Shown here one piece after another: positions 1-8,714 of a stretch of 64,000 nt of DNA (within the stretch, counting starts at the first letter, position 1; each line of letters starts with the position of its first letter). A model generated the notes under the pieces. That model was not told where the DNA came from and made no database searches. It saw nothing but the letters and a program-made list of their open reading frames with translations. Made by a program: the position numbers and the translations under genes. Origin of the DNA: an uncultured Bacilli bacterium (lineage in GTDB: Bacteria > Bacillota_I > Bacilli_A > RF39 > UBA660); NCBI GenBank assembly GCA_934096235.1, contig CAKOLO010000002.1, forward strand, positions 248,001 to 312,000. The letters are read 5' to 3'.

Positions 1-881
1 TATACTCCTTTTGGTCTATATACTAAATCTTTTATATATTCTTTGTTGAAGTATGGCCATTCGCTAAATCTTTGTTCTACATATTTATCCCATTCATCGC
101 CATTCAATTCTTCTCTTTTTAATGTTTCTTCGCTTTCCCAAATTTCCCACTTTAGGGTTGATAAAGTATCTCTTAAATCGCTTATGGCTCTAGATTTTTC
201 TTCATTTCCTTCACCATATTTATTCATATCAAAGTTTTCTCCAATATTTACTTTAAACTTTTTGCCATATTGTTCACAAGCTACTGGTATTATAATTGCA
301 TTTCCTTCTTTTGCAATATCTACTATTCCCCAATAGCAAGGAAGCATAGGTAAATTTGGTGTTAAGTTCCAAGTTCCTTCTATAAAATACATTAAATTAC
401 CATTTTGTTTTAAATGTTCTATCATTTTTTTAGATACGGCTTTTCTATCTTTTTTGTCTTTTTCATTGAAGTAAAATACTCCATTTACTGATAAAAATTT
501 TTCGTCTACGAGCCCTTGTAAATGTTCATAATCTCCAGATAAAAGATAATAATGATCTTTTATTGCTTCACTCACAACTTCAATATCAAATTTCCCAACA
601 TGTGTCACTGCGAAAATTATAGGCCTATCAGTTGGCTTTCTTAAATCTTTTAACACCTCATGTGAAAAACCACCAATTCTATTTTTAACTTTATATACAG
701 TTAATACTAACCAATGTAATTTTCTTCTTTGCTCTAATGAAAGTTTATTCCAAATTCTTCCTTCATCTTTAGTTCTAATTCTATAATATAAATCTAAAAA
801 TTCATTAGAACGCTTTTCAAATTCTTCTTCACTAATTCCTTTTTCAAATAATTTTAGTTGTTCTTCAGCTAATATATTCAT
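1..881 (-). CDS. PlsC-like lysophospholipid acyltransferase (3' end outside window)
   Basis: The frame reads from ATG at 881 off the left edge, giving about 293 visible residues. A GGGGTG-like ribosome site precedes the start. An HX4D acyltransferase motif is seen at His94-Asp99 (THVGKFD) and an EGT motif at 168-170 (FIEGTW), the pattern of glycerolipid acyltransferases that move an acyl chain onto lysophosphatidate or a related acceptor at the membrane. The roughly 70-residue charged N-terminal extension is longer than in core PlsC. Substrate is inferred from family only. The C-terminus is cut by the window edge, so full length is unknown. Confidence 0.75.
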   Translation of the reverse strand, partial: MNILAEEQLKLFEKGISEEEFEKRSNEFLDLYYRIRTKDEGRIWNKLSLEQRRKLHWLVLTVYKVKNRIGGFSHEVLKDLRKPTDRPIIFAVTHVGKFDIEVVSEAIKDHYYLLSGDYEHLQGLVDEKFLSVNGVFYFNEKDKKDRKAVSKKMIEHLKQNGNLMYFIEGTWNLTPNLPMLPCYWGIVDIAKEGNAIIIPVACEQYGKKFKVNIGENFDMNKYGEGNEEKSRAISDLRDTLSTLKWEIWESEETLKREELNGDEWDKYVEQRFSEWPYFNKEYIKDLVYRPKGV

Positions 882-965
882 ACTAACACCCCTTAAAATT
901 GGCATTATTATAACACATAATCTATTATTTTTAAAGAGTTTTGTTACATTTATGATACTTTATAA

Positions 966-992
966 AATAAAAGATGCTTTTTAGCACCTTTT
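966..992 (-). terminator. Rho-independent terminator of the MMPL gene
   Basis: A minus-strand hairpin with arms GGTGCT and AGCATC (one G-U pair), extended by A-T pairs, is followed by a T-rich tract directly after the MMPL stop codon. On the plus strand one pair becomes a mismatch, so it fits minus-strand transcription. Confidence 0.7.
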
Positions 993-3900
993 ATTCACTA
1001 ATCATCATTATGAATTTAGTTTTACCATCAGTATTTTTATCTTTTAGACTGAATGAATTATATTCATTTCCTAAATCTATTAATTTTTCAATCTTTTTAG
1101 AGTAAGTTTTAACTTTACCATTTAATACACTTGTTATTTTAGAAATACCTTCTTTATTAAATTTATTAAGTCCATCATATAAAGTTGTTGCTCCTTTTAA
1201 TATTTCAGTATTTTTAGTATTAAATGTATTTGTTAAACTTGTTAAATAATCAACACTTGCACTTAATTCTTCTATTCCTTCATACATCTTGTTACTGTTA
1301 GTTGCTAAGTAATTTACTGATGGAGCAAGTTTATCAACGTTAGTAATTAAATCTTTAGAACTGCTGGCTAAAGCACTTACTTTTTTATTTAAAGTATTTA
1401 TACTACTATTTAAATTATCAATATTTGTTTTCATTGCTGATAATGTCTTAAAGTCAATACTCTTTTGTAAGTTAGTTATTTCTGTTTCTAATAATGATTT
1501 TGTATTTTCATCAGTAGTTGTTTCTTTTATATAAGTTAATTTTTCAATATGTTTAGTCATTATACTTAAAGTGTTATCTACTGTTGAGCTTAATAATTCT
1601 GATTGTTTAGCTAACTCGTTTGTTTTTGTTGATAATGTATTAATACCGTTAGCTAAGTTTACTATTGAACTAGTATATGTACTTAAACCTTTTACTTGTT
1701 CATTTAAGTTTTGAATACCTTGATTTAATGCATTATATTTTTCTACTAAACCTTTAACACTTGTGTCTAAGTTATTCATACCACCATTATATTTACTAAA
1801 TCCATCACTATATGCTTTAATACCATTTTTTAAATCATTGCTTCCATTTACTAAATCATTAGTACTTGTTCCTAATTTGTTAACACTACTATATAGTTTA
1901 TTTAAATCACTAAATGATGAAGTATCAATATCTTCAAATAAGTTTGATGTAGCTACTGAATAAATATTAGTAAATTCATATGAAGCAGTAGTATATTCAA
2001 TAGTTACTGTATCTAATCCTTTTAAGTCATCAATTTTTAAACTTTCATAAAGTCCTGGAGCACTATATCCAAGTACCATATAACTAATACCATTATCTAC
2101 TATTTTAGCATTATCTACTTTTAAATTAGTTATATTGTCTTTATTAAATGTCATAAGAGAGGTTACCATAAATGGAGTATAAAGTGTTTCTTTTTTGCCA
2201 TTAACATTTACTTTCTTTTTAGAAGTATTTTCATACTTAATAACTATTTTAATATTACCACTTTTACCATTTAATTCTTTAGAAGTGTATTCTTTTCCAT
2301 CTAGATAATACTTAATAGTTGTTTTGATTGGTAAACTTTGAGTAGAAGTTCCTTTATAGAATATATCTTCTCCTTTAGAACTCCATGTGAGTGAATCATC
2401 TATAAGATCAAATCTTTCATCACCGTTAGTGTTTACTATATCTTTTAGATTTGTTCTATCGTTATATTTTCCTTCTTTTATATTTTGAATATGATTGCTT
2501 ACTATTGTTTTATTAACACTACCATCACTATTTAATCTTGAATAAACTGTTTCATCTTTAGTAGTAGCAAATACGCTTAATGGTAATGTCAATGTTATAA
2601 GTAAAGCTGCTAAAACTTTTTTATTCATTTTTATTCCTTCTTTCTTTTTTAAAGTTGTTTTCATTATTAACTTATCAAATAGCATTAGTAATGATGGTAA
2701 TATTAAGATTACTACTAACATACTAATAATTGCTCCTCTTGATATTAATGTACATATTGATCCAATTAAATCTATATCAGTGTAAGCACCAACTCCGAAT
2801 GTTGCTGCGAAAAAGCACATACCACTTACGAATACTGAACTTACGCAAGAATCTAATGTTTCTTTCATAGATTTAAATTTATCTTTACCTGAATTTCTTA
2901 ATTCTAAATATTTTGTTGTCATAAGAATTGCATAGTCAATAGTTGCACCTAATTGAATAGTACCAATTACTATAGATGCTATAAATGGAAGTGTTGTTCC
3001 TGTGAAATATGAAATTGCAACGTTTACGAATATAGCAAATTCTATAGCTATTATTAATAGAACTGGTAGAGATAATGACTTTAATACTACGAACATAATT
3101 GCAAATATTACTCCGATAGATACATAGTTTACATTTTTAAAGTCTTCATCACTTATCTTAATTAAATCATTAGTAAGTGGTCCTTCACCTGCGATAATAG
3201 CATTCTTATCATATGTTTTAACTAACTCATCTATTTCTTCTATTTGAGTAGTTAATTCAGGAGAAGCTACTTCATAGTTAGAACTTATTAACATTAATTC
3301 ATATTTATCATTTTTAAATATTCCTTTAACATCATCATCTAATAGTTCTACTGGGAATCCATATTTTTCTAATTCACTTGAACTAAGTACCATGCTTATA
3401 CCTTCAGTATTTTTTAGTTTATTTACTAGTTCAGTTTTTTTATGATTTTCTAAGTTTGTATCTAATAGTATTATTTCTGGTGAAACAATATTGAAGTCTT
3501 TCTTTAATTCTTCATTTGCCATTACACTTTCTAATGTTTTAGGAAGTGATTTATCTAAGTTATAATATACATTTACTTTTGAATTACCTATTACTGCTGG
3601 AATCATTAGTATTAAGAATGCTATAAATATTGGTTTATAGAATTTCATACTAAATTCTTTTATGTGTTTGAAACTTGGTAATAGTTGTTTATGTTTAGTT
3701 TTGTTTATCCATTTATTACAAATTAATAACATTGATGGGAATACTGTAACTACACAAATAAGTCCAAATAGAACTCCTTTTGCCATTACAAGTCCAATAT
3801 CTTTTCCTAGTGATAAGTTCATTGAACAAAGAGCTAGGAAACCTGCTATTGTTGTAAATGCACTACCAAGTACTGATACTAATGTTTCTTTTATTGCATT

Positions 3901-4695
3901 TGCCATTGCTTCATCAGTATTCTTTTCTTTTTCTAAATTGTTTTGATATTTATGATATAAGAATATTGAGAAGTCAGTTGTTACTCCTAATTGAAGTACA
4001 GCACTTATTGCTTTTGTTATATATGATATTTCTCCAAATATAATGTTTGAACCCATATTATATATAATAGCTATTCCAATATTTAATAGTAATAATACTG
4101 GAACTATGTATGAATCTAACGAAAGTGTTAATACTATCAAACAAAGTATTACTGCGATAACTACATAGATTGCAACTTCTTTATTTGATAAGTCCATAGT
4201 ATCTTGTACTATAGCACTCATTCCACCTACTTTAGCCATGCCATTTAATATTTCTCTCATTTCTGTTATAGCATTTAAAGTTTTTTCGTTAGATGTTGTT
4301 TCATTAAATGTTACTAACATAAGAGTTTTATCACCATTCTTCACTTGTTCAAGTAAACTGTCTGGTAATATTTCAAAAGGAACTGATATACCAGTAAGAT
4401 CGTTGATTGTTAATACTTTGTTAACACCATCAATTTTTCTTATTGCTTTTTCTGCATCAATAACTTTCTTTTGATTACTATTGTCTATAGATATTGTTGC
4501 GAAAGCTCCCATATCGAAATCTTCTTTTAATATGTTTTGGCCTTTCATAGTTTCAATATCTTCTGGTAGATATACTAAAATATCATAATTAGTTTTAGTA
4601 TTAAAGTACCCTATAGCTGATGGTATCAATAACAATATAGATATTACTAATATAGCTACCTTATGTTTACATATAAAGTCTCCAAATTTTTTCAT
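991..4695 (-). CDS. MMPL/RND-type exporter fused to a secreted coiled-coil domain
   Basis: The 1234-residue frame has two parts. Residues 1-689 form an MMPL transporter with two six-helix halves, each carrying the typical helix-4 Gly/Asp motif (GVTTDF near 237-242, GATIDY near 583-588) for proton-driven export. From Met690 (nt 2628) a second unit begins with a lysine-rich signal peptide ending in VFA, then a beta-rich region and long Ser/Asn/Leu coiled-coil heptads resembling the extracellular part of YhgE/Pip-type proteins. A ribosome-site-like AGAAGGAA lies just before Met690, inside the frame. A TetR gene sits divergently upstream, so drug, lipid or cell-wall precursor export under TetR control is likely. 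Substrate is unknown. Confidence 0.8.
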   Translation of the reverse strand: MKKFGDFICKHKVAILVISILLLIPSAIGYFNTKTNYDILVYLPEDIETMKGQNILKEDFDMGAFATISIDNSNQKKVIDAEKAIRKIDGVNKVLTINDLTGISVPFEILPDSLLEQVKNGDKTLMLVTFNETTSNEKTLNAITEMREILNGMAKVGGMSAIVQDTMDLSNKEVAIYVVIAVILCLIVLTLSLDSYIVPVLLLLNIGIAIIYNMGSNIIFGEISYITKAISAVLQLGVTTDFSIFLYHKYQNNLEKEKNTDEAMANAIKETLVSVLGSAFTTIAGFLALCSMNLSLGKDIGLVMAKGVLFGLICVVTVFPSMLLICNKWINKTKHKQLLPSFKHIKEFSMKFYKPIFIAFLILMIPAVIGNSKVNVYYNLDKSLPKTLESVMANEELKKDFNIVSPEIILLDTNLENHKKTELVNKLKNTEGISMVLSSSELEKYGFPVELLDDDVKGIFKNDKYELMLISSNYEVASPELTTQIEEIDELVKTYDKNAIIAGEGPLTNDLIKISDEDFKNVNYVSIGVIFAIMFVVLKSLSLPVLLIIAIEFAIFVNVAISYFTGTTLPFIASIVIGTIQLGATIDYAILMTTKYLELRNSGKDKFKSMKETLDSCVSSVFVSGMCFFAATFGVGAYTDIDLIGSICTLISRGAIISMLVVILILPSLLMLFDKLIMKTTLKKKEGIKMNKKVLAALLITLTLPLSVFATTKDETVYSRLNSDGSVNKTIVSNHIQNIKEGKYNDRTNLKDIVNTNGDERFDLIDDSLTWSSKGEDIFYKGTSTQSLPIKTTIKYYLDGKEYTSKELNGKSGNIKIVIKYENTSKKKVNVNGKKETLYTPFMVTSLMTFNKDNITNLKVDNAKIVDNGISYMVLGYSAPGLYESLKIDDLKGLDTVTIEYTTASYEFTNIYSVATSNLFEDIDTSSFSDLNKLYSSVNKLGTSTNDLVNGSNDLKNGIKAYSDGFSKYNGGMNNLDTSVKGLVEKYNALNQGIQNLNEQVKGLSTYTSSIVNLANGINTLSTKTNELAKQSELLSSTVDNTLSIMTKHIEKLTYIKETTTDENTKSLLETEITNLQKSIDFKTLSAMKTNIDNLNSSINTLNKKVSALASSSKDLITNVDKLAPSVNYLATNSNKMYEGIEELSASVDYLTSLTNTFNTKNTEILKGATTLYDGLNKFNKEGISKITSVLNGKVKTYSKKIEKLIDLGNEYNSFSLKDKNTDGKTKFIMMISE

Positions 4696-4709
4696 TTATA
4701 CCTCCATTA

Positions 4710-4722
4710 TGACCAACGGTCA
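4710..4722. promoter_or_regulatory. TetR-type operator palindrome 1
   Basis: TGACC-AAC-GGTCA is a perfect 5-3-5 inverted repeat between the MMPL -10 box and its start codon. It matches the pattern TGAC..5..GTCA shared with two sites further upstream. Confidence 0.6.
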
Positions 4723-4728
4723 GTTAGT

Positions 4729-4757
4729 AATATACCTCAAAAATGACTATTAGTCAA
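4729..4757 (-). promoter_or_regulatory. SigmaA-type promoter for the MMPL gene
   Basis: On the minus strand TTGACT (4757-4752), a 17-base spacer and TATATT (4734-4729) form a near-consensus promoter. The -35 box overlaps operator palindrome 2 and the -10 box abuts palindrome 1, so a bound repressor would block it. Confidence 0.65.
4744..4756. promoter_or_regulatory. TetR-type operator palindrome 2
   Basis: TGACTATTAGTCA is a perfect 6-1-6 inverted repeat centred between the divergent promoters. Its start is 34 bases from palindrome 1 and 33 bases from palindrome 3. Confidence 0.65.
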
Positions 4758-4775
4758 TACTTTTTGATTAATTTA

Positions 4776-4804
4776 TTGACTTTTAGTCATTTTTATATTA
4801 AAAT
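4776..4804 (+). promoter_or_regulatory. SigmaA-type promoter for the TetR gene
   Basis: TTGACT at 4776-4781, a 17-base spacer and TAAAAT at 4799-4804. Palindrome 3 (4777-4789) lies on the -35 box, consistent with autorepression. Confidence 0.6.
4777..4789. promoter_or_regulatory. TetR-type operator palindrome 3
   Basis: TGACT-TTT-AGTCA is a 5-3-5 inverted repeat of the same form as the other two sites and overlaps the -35 box of the regulator promoter. Confidence 0.6.
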
Positions 4805-4826
4805 TTATGTATCGAAGGTGAAAAAT

Positions 4827-5435
4827 ATGATTAATATTGAAAATACTTTATCTAAAATAGAAGAAAAAAAACAATTAAAAAAAGAAAGCCTTATGGTTTC
4901 AGCATATAACCTATTTATTAAAAAAGGTATTAATGATACTTCTATTAGTGATATAGCTAATGATGCTGGTGTTGCGAAAGGCACATTCTATTTATATTTT
5001 AAAGATAAATGGGATATTCATGAGGAAGTTATCATTGAAAAATCTAAGAAGTTATTTAGTGATGCGATTGAATACACATCTAAAAAGAAATTAGATAATT
5101 TTCCAGATAAACTTATTAGTGTCATTGACTATATAATAGATAAACTATCAAGTAGTAAAGATTTAATAAAACTTATTAATAAGAATCTTTCTCTTGGGCT
5201 TTATAATAAAGACTTAATAGAAATATTAAATGCAGAATATAAAGATTTAAAAACTATATTTATAGATGAAATGTCTAAATATTCCAAGAAAGTTACTAAT
5301 CCAGATGTAACACTATTTATGATTATTGAGTTAGTTGGAAGTACTTGTTATAATTCTATTTTAAATAACGAACCCTTACCTATCAAAGAATTTAAACCTT
5401 ATCTTTATGAGCAAGTAAGGAAAATGATTGAGTAA
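4827..5435 (+). CDS. TetR/AcrR family transcriptional regulator
   Basis: About 202 residues from ATG 4827, chosen because GAAGGTG sits seven bases upstream; the open frame extends further but has no ribosome site and runs into the promoter. Residues around 30-55 carry the classic TetR helix-turn-helix (ISDIANDAGVAKGTFYLYF). The C-terminal ligand/dimer domain is helical and variable, as usual. It is divergent from the MMPL exporter and separated from it by three matching palindromes, so it most likely represses both promoters and is released by a compound the exporter moves. Its stop overlaps the hydrolase start by one base (TAATG), so the two are translationally coupled. Confidence 0.88.
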   Translation: MINIENTLSKIEEKKQLKKESLMVSAYNLFIKKGINDTSISDIANDAGVAKGTFYLYFKDKWDIHEEVIIEKSKKLFSDAIEYTSKKKLDNFPDKLISVIDYIIDKLSSSKDLIKLINKNLSLGLYNKDLIEILNAEYKDLKTIFIDEMSKYSKKVTNPDVTLFMIIELVGSTCYNSILNNEPLPIKEFKPYLYEQVRKMIE

Positions 5436-6340
5436 TGAGAATATTTATTATTGTATTAATTATACTTTTAGTTTTATATTTATTACTTGGTGTTTATTTC
5501 TTTCACTTTTCTAATTGTACTAAAATATCTAAGAAGAGGTTATTTAAGGGAAAAGGTACATTTAAGTTAGTTAGTAAGGAATCAAAAGATTGGTTTAGAA
5601 ATTCTAAGTATAATGAAGTTTATATAAATTCTTTTGATAATAAGAAGTTACATGCTTATGAAGTTAAAAATAAACTTAATACTTGGATTATTATAGTGCA
5701 TGGATACACTAATAATGCTTTAGAGATGCTAGATGTTGCATATAATTTCTATAAAAAGGGATATAGTATTTTGCTTATTGATCAAAGGGCTCATGGTAAA
5801 AGTGATGGTATTTATTCAACTCATGGATTTTATGAAAGAAAAGATATGCTATCTTGGATAGATTATTTAAATAAAAAGAAGAAGACTAAAATTATACTTT
5901 ATGGTATATCTATGGGCGGAACTGTTATTATGAGAACAGTTGGTGAAGATTTGCCTAATAATGTTATATGTGCGATTGAAGATTGTGGCTTTATATCTAA
6001 TTATGATCAGTTTTATAATCAACTTAGTTATTTAAAGTTTTTACCTGGACCTATAATATCATCATTTAATATTTTTTCTATGATATTTTTTAAATTTAAT
6101 ATATATAAATATAATCCTAGAAAAGTACTAGCTAAAGGAAAAATACCATTTATGTTTATACATGGAAGTGATGATAAATTGGTTCCAACCAAGAATGCGT
6201 ATGAAGCTTACGAGATTTATAAAGGTAAAAAGAAGTTATTAATTATAGATGGAGCTAGACATATGAAATCTAGTGTCACTAATAGTAAGAAATATTATGA
6301 TGAGATATTCAAGTTTATAAAAGAAAATAAGGAAAGTTAA
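5435..6340 (+). CDS. Alpha/beta hydrolase (serine aminopeptidase/lysophospholipase-like)
   Basis: A 301-residue protein with one N-terminal membrane segment (residues about 2-22). The fold signature is clear: oxyanion HGYTNN, LIDQRAHGKSDG, nucleophile elbow GISMGG, then HGSDDKLVP for the Asp and GARHMKS for the His of the triad. Members of this family cleave esters, lipids or small peptides; here it would be anchored with the catalytic domain probably outside the cell. It is coupled to the TetR gene through TAATG and probably shares its regulation. Substrate cannot be deduced. Confidence 0.85.
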   Translation: MRIFIIVLIILLVLYLLLGVYFFHFSNCTKISKKRLFKGKGTFKLVSKESKDWFRNSKYNEVYINSFDNKKLHAYEVKNKLNTWIIIVHGYTNNALEMLDVAYNFYKKGYSILLIDQRAHGKSDGIYSTHGFYERKDMLSWIDYLNKKKKTKIILYGISMGGTVIMRTVGEDLPNNVICAIEDCGFISNYDQFYNQLSYLKFLPGPIISSFNIFSMIFFKFNIYKYNPRKVLAKGKIPFMFIHGSDDKLVPTKNAYEAYEIYKGKKKLLIIDGARHMKSSVTNSKKYYDEIFKFIKENKES

Positions 6341-6352
6341 TTTCCTTATTTT
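6324..6352. terminator. Bidirectional terminator inside two convergent gene ends
   Basis: AAAATAAGGAAA, loop GTTAA and TTTCCTTATTTT form a perfect 12-bp hairpin. It contains the hydrolase stop codon in the loop and the end of the convergent methyltransferase gene in the other arm, with T-rich flanks both ways. Confidence 0.75.
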
Positions 6353-7134
6353 AATGTGTTATAAATTAATTCATATTCCTCGTTAGTTAGATTTTCCATT
6401 TGTTTATTTAATATTTCTTTTGGTATTTCATATTCTTCTATAATACTTTTACTTTCTTTTTTAGTTAGTTTTTTATCATGAAGTTTAGCAAATTCTATTA
6501 GTGCTTCCATTAAATTGTTTTTTAGTTTTCTATCTCTATGAAAGAACATTTCTCTAAAAACAAATCTTTTAAAACTATATTTTAAGCTTTCCCTTGGTAC
6601 TTTTACTAGTCTTATCATTGAAGACATTACTCTTGGTGATGGTTCAAATGCATCTGGTGTTATATCCATTATTTTAGTAACATCAAAGAAAGAGTTTGTA
6701 AGTAGTGCTAATTTTGTTAACGATTTATTAACAACTGCATCAGCAAATTTTTTACCTACTATTAGGATACACATATCAAAGTCACATCTAAGTAATTTTT
6801 CTATAAAAGGTTCTGTTATTGAGTATGGAAGAGCTGAAATAATTTTATTACATGGTGGGATATATACATTAAGTGCATTTCCATATATAACATCTACGTT
6901 ATCATGTTTATCTTTCAAAACATTTATAAAATGTTCTAGATTTCTATCTATCTCAATGCATGTTAAATGGCCTGATCGTTTAGCAATTATATCACTTATT
7001 TCACATTTACCAGGTCCAATCTCAACTACATTATCAGTTGGTTTTAATTCAGCTGAATCAACAAATAAATTGATTATACTTCTATCAATTAAAAAGTGTT
7101 GATCTAAATAATTTGTATCATTTTCAAATTCCAT
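6346..7134 (-). CDS. Divergent RsmA/Dim1-like rRNA adenine methyltransferase paralog
   Basis: 262 residues with GGTGAGAAT before the ATG. The opening (LDQHFLID) and SAM motif I (VEIGPGKCE, 37-45) belong to the RsmA/Erm/Dim1 superfamily, which dimethylates rRNA adenines. The wording looks closer to archaeal/eukaryal Dim1 than to the canonical bacterial RsmA found elsewhere in this window. Motif IV, normally NLPY, reads ALPY at 101-104, so the Asn that contacts the target adenine is replaced. An Erm-like resistance enzyme is an alternative, but Erm also keeps N-[L/I]-P-[Y/F]. It may be a methyltransferase with changed specificity or an RNA-binding relic. Confidence 0.7.
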   Translation of the reverse strand: MEFENDTNYLDQHFLIDRSIINLFVDSAELKPTDNVVEIGPGKCEISDIIAKRSGHLTCIEIDRNLEHFINVLKDKHDNVDVIYGNALNVYIPPCNKIISALPYSITEPFIEKLLRCDFDMCILIVGKKFADAVVNKSLTKLALLTNSFFDVTKIMDITPDAFEPSPRVMSSMIRLVKVPRESLKYSFKRFVFREMFFHRDRKLKNNLMEALIEFAKLHDKKLTKKESKSIIEEYEIPKEILNKQMENLTNEEYELIYNTLK

Positions 7135-7207
7135 ATTCTCACCTATTATATATTATATCAATTATTATATATTTTTTTAATTAATTTTTTTAAGTTTACA
7201 AAAGAAT

Positions 7208-7227
7208 AAGACAAGATTACTTGTCTT
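7208..7227 (-). terminator. Hairpin terminator (weak T tract)
   Basis: AAGACAAG, loop ATTA and CTTGTCTT make a perfect 8-bp stem overlapping the end of the minus-strand membrane-protein gene. On that strand it is followed by ATTCTTTTG, so the T tract is imperfect. Confidence 0.5.
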
Positions 7228-7705
7228 TGTATTTAATATTTGCATGTATTATTTGATTATTTCTTTTAATTTTTCTTCTTCTTGATGCGTCTGTAAAGAA
7301 TATTGCATAAGCTACTTCCCATAAAGCGACCCAACCAAATACCATAAGTATTTCTTCTAGTACTTCACCCATTATATGGCTAAAGAAGTATGATGCTACT
7401 ATGAACAAAATTCCTATTAATGATAAAGTTAATTTCTTTAAATTGCTTTGTTCTATCTCATATAGAATCTCGTCATTACTTTCTTTAAATTCTTTTATGA
7501 TTAGTTTTTTGTAATGTTCTTTTTCTTCGTCTGTTAAATCAAATTTAGCATCTATAATTATATTTATCTTTGTATTTATATCATAACCTATTATTTCATT
7601 AAGTAGATAGTCTTTTAATTCTGGAGCTAATGTATTTTCATTATACTTACTGACAAAATATTTTTTCTCACTTATATCTACTTCAATATTAAGTTTTTTC
7701 TTCAC
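7217..7705 (-). CDS. Conserved-looking two-helix membrane protein of unknown function
   Basis: 162 residues. The first 90 are soluble and charged, followed by two membrane helices (about 92-109 and 117-137) and a basic tail (SRRRKIKR), which by the positive-inside rule places both ends in the cytoplasm. No family motif is recognised. It follows the RluA-type gene by nine bases on the same strand and probably shares its transcript. Confidence 0.6.
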   Translation of the reverse strand: MKKKLNIEVDISEKKYFVSKYNENTLAPELKDYLLNEIIGYDINTKINIIIDAKFDLTDEEKEHYKKLIIKEFKESNDEILYEIEQSNLKKLTLSLIGILFIVASYFFSHIMGEVLEEILMVFGWVALWEVAYAIFFTDASRRRKIKRNNQIIHANIKYKDK

Positions 7706-7714
7706 GTTTACTCC

Positions 7715-8365
7715 TTATTTAAAAATAGTAAATGGATAGCGATTAGGTAAATCTAATTCAAATGTTAATAATTCGTTAGTTGTTGGATGAATAAATTCTA
7801 TCTTTTTAGCAAATAATGCTATTTGTTCTCCAACTTTAGATGTTTTATTATATTTTTGATCACCAAAAAGAGGATACCCATAGTGTGACATTTGAACTCT
7901 TATTTGATGACTTCTTCCTGTTTCTAAGTTTATTTCTACTAAAGACATATTATTTTTGAAATCTAGTTTTTTGAAGTTTAATATCGCTTCTTTTCCATTT
8001 TTATCTACTTTTACTATATTCTTTTTTTCATCTTTTAAAAGATAATCTTTAAGTTTACCTTCTTTATTTATATTTCCTATAACTACTGCGTTATATGTTT
8101 TTTTGAATGTTTTATTTCTAACTTGTTCTGATAGACGTGCTGCGGCTTTTGATGTTCTTGCGAATACCATAATGCCACCTACTGGCCTATCTAATCTATG
8201 AACGAGTCCTAAATAAACATTTCCAGGTTTGTTATATTTTTCTTTTATATATTCTTTTAGAATTGTTAGAAGATCCTTATCTTTAGTATTATCTTCTTGA
8301 GTTGGTATGTTTATAGGTTTTTCTACTACTAAAAGATGATTATCTTCATAAATAATATTAATCAT
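7715..8365 (-). CDS. RluA-family pseudouridine synthase
   Basis: 216 residues. The catalytic motif HRLDRPVGG with its active-site Asp is present, followed by the family signature ETGRSHQIRVQM and the block PLFGDQKY. It isomerises uridine to pseudouridine in rRNA or tRNA. There is no N-terminal S4 RNA-binding domain, so it belongs to the short RluA/RluC-like class rather than RluD. The start overlaps the end of the upstream gene by eight bases, so the two are co-translated. Exact RNA target is not visible. Confidence 0.85.
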   Translation of the reverse strand: MINIIYEDNHLLVVEKPINIPTQEDNTKDKDLLTILKEYIKEKYNKPGNVYLGLVHRLDRPVGGIMVFARTSKAAARLSEQVRNKTFKKTYNAVVIGNINKEGKLKDYLLKDEKKNIVKVDKNGKEAILNFKKLDFKNNMSLVEINLETGRSHQIRVQMSHYGYPLFGDQKYNKTSKVGEQIALFAKKIEFIHPTTNELLTFELDLPNRYPFTIFK

Positions 8366-8714
8366 TATTTGTAACTACCTTAAGTCCATGTTCTATTAGA
8401 GATTCTATACTAACAGTTCCATCGTTTAATGAATCAATCATCTTAGTTTGTGAACCATCTGACCATTCTAATAATACTTCTGTACTTTTTTTACATTCAA
8501 AGCAGTATTCTCCATTTTCATTTTTGTAGAAACAATCCATATATTTTTGTGTACAACTATCAACATTATCAACTATTCTATAATCTTTATCTTTTGTTAA
8601 GTCATATAGAGCATCTGTTTTATCAATTTTAGTAAATGCTATTATTGATAATGCTACTAGTATTAGTGCTAGAATTGTTACGAATATACTTTTAAGTATC
8701 ATTTTAGTTTTCAT
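8358..8714 (-). CDS. Small signal-anchored protein with paired cysteines
   Basis: 118 residues from ATG 8714, chosen because GGTGGGA lies six to seven bases upstream; an earlier in-frame ATG has no such site. A membrane helix at about 8-28 is followed by a short extracytoplasmic domain with four Cys, two of them as CFEC near residues 71-74. Function unknown; the cysteines suggest disulfides or metal binding outside the membrane. It overlaps the methyltransferase gene upstream by 11 bases and the pseudouridine synthase downstream by eight, so three genes form one tight operon. Confidence 0.65.
   Translation of the reverse strand: MKTKMILKSIFVTILALILVALSIIAFTKIDKTDALYDLTKDKDYRIVDNVDSCTQKYMDCFYKNENGEYCFECKKSTEVLLEWSDGSQTKMIDSLNDGTVSIESLIEHGLKVVTNND

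Noticed and set aside
2600..2660. Frameshift at the MMPL junction
   Set aside because: The frame is continuous through the ribosome-site-like linker, so it reads as an in-frame fusion and not as a shift.
6346..7134. Simple Erm macrolide-resistance gene
   Set aside because: Erm keeps N-[L/I]-P-[Y/F] and this protein has ALPY and Dim1-like blocks; resistance is not supported.
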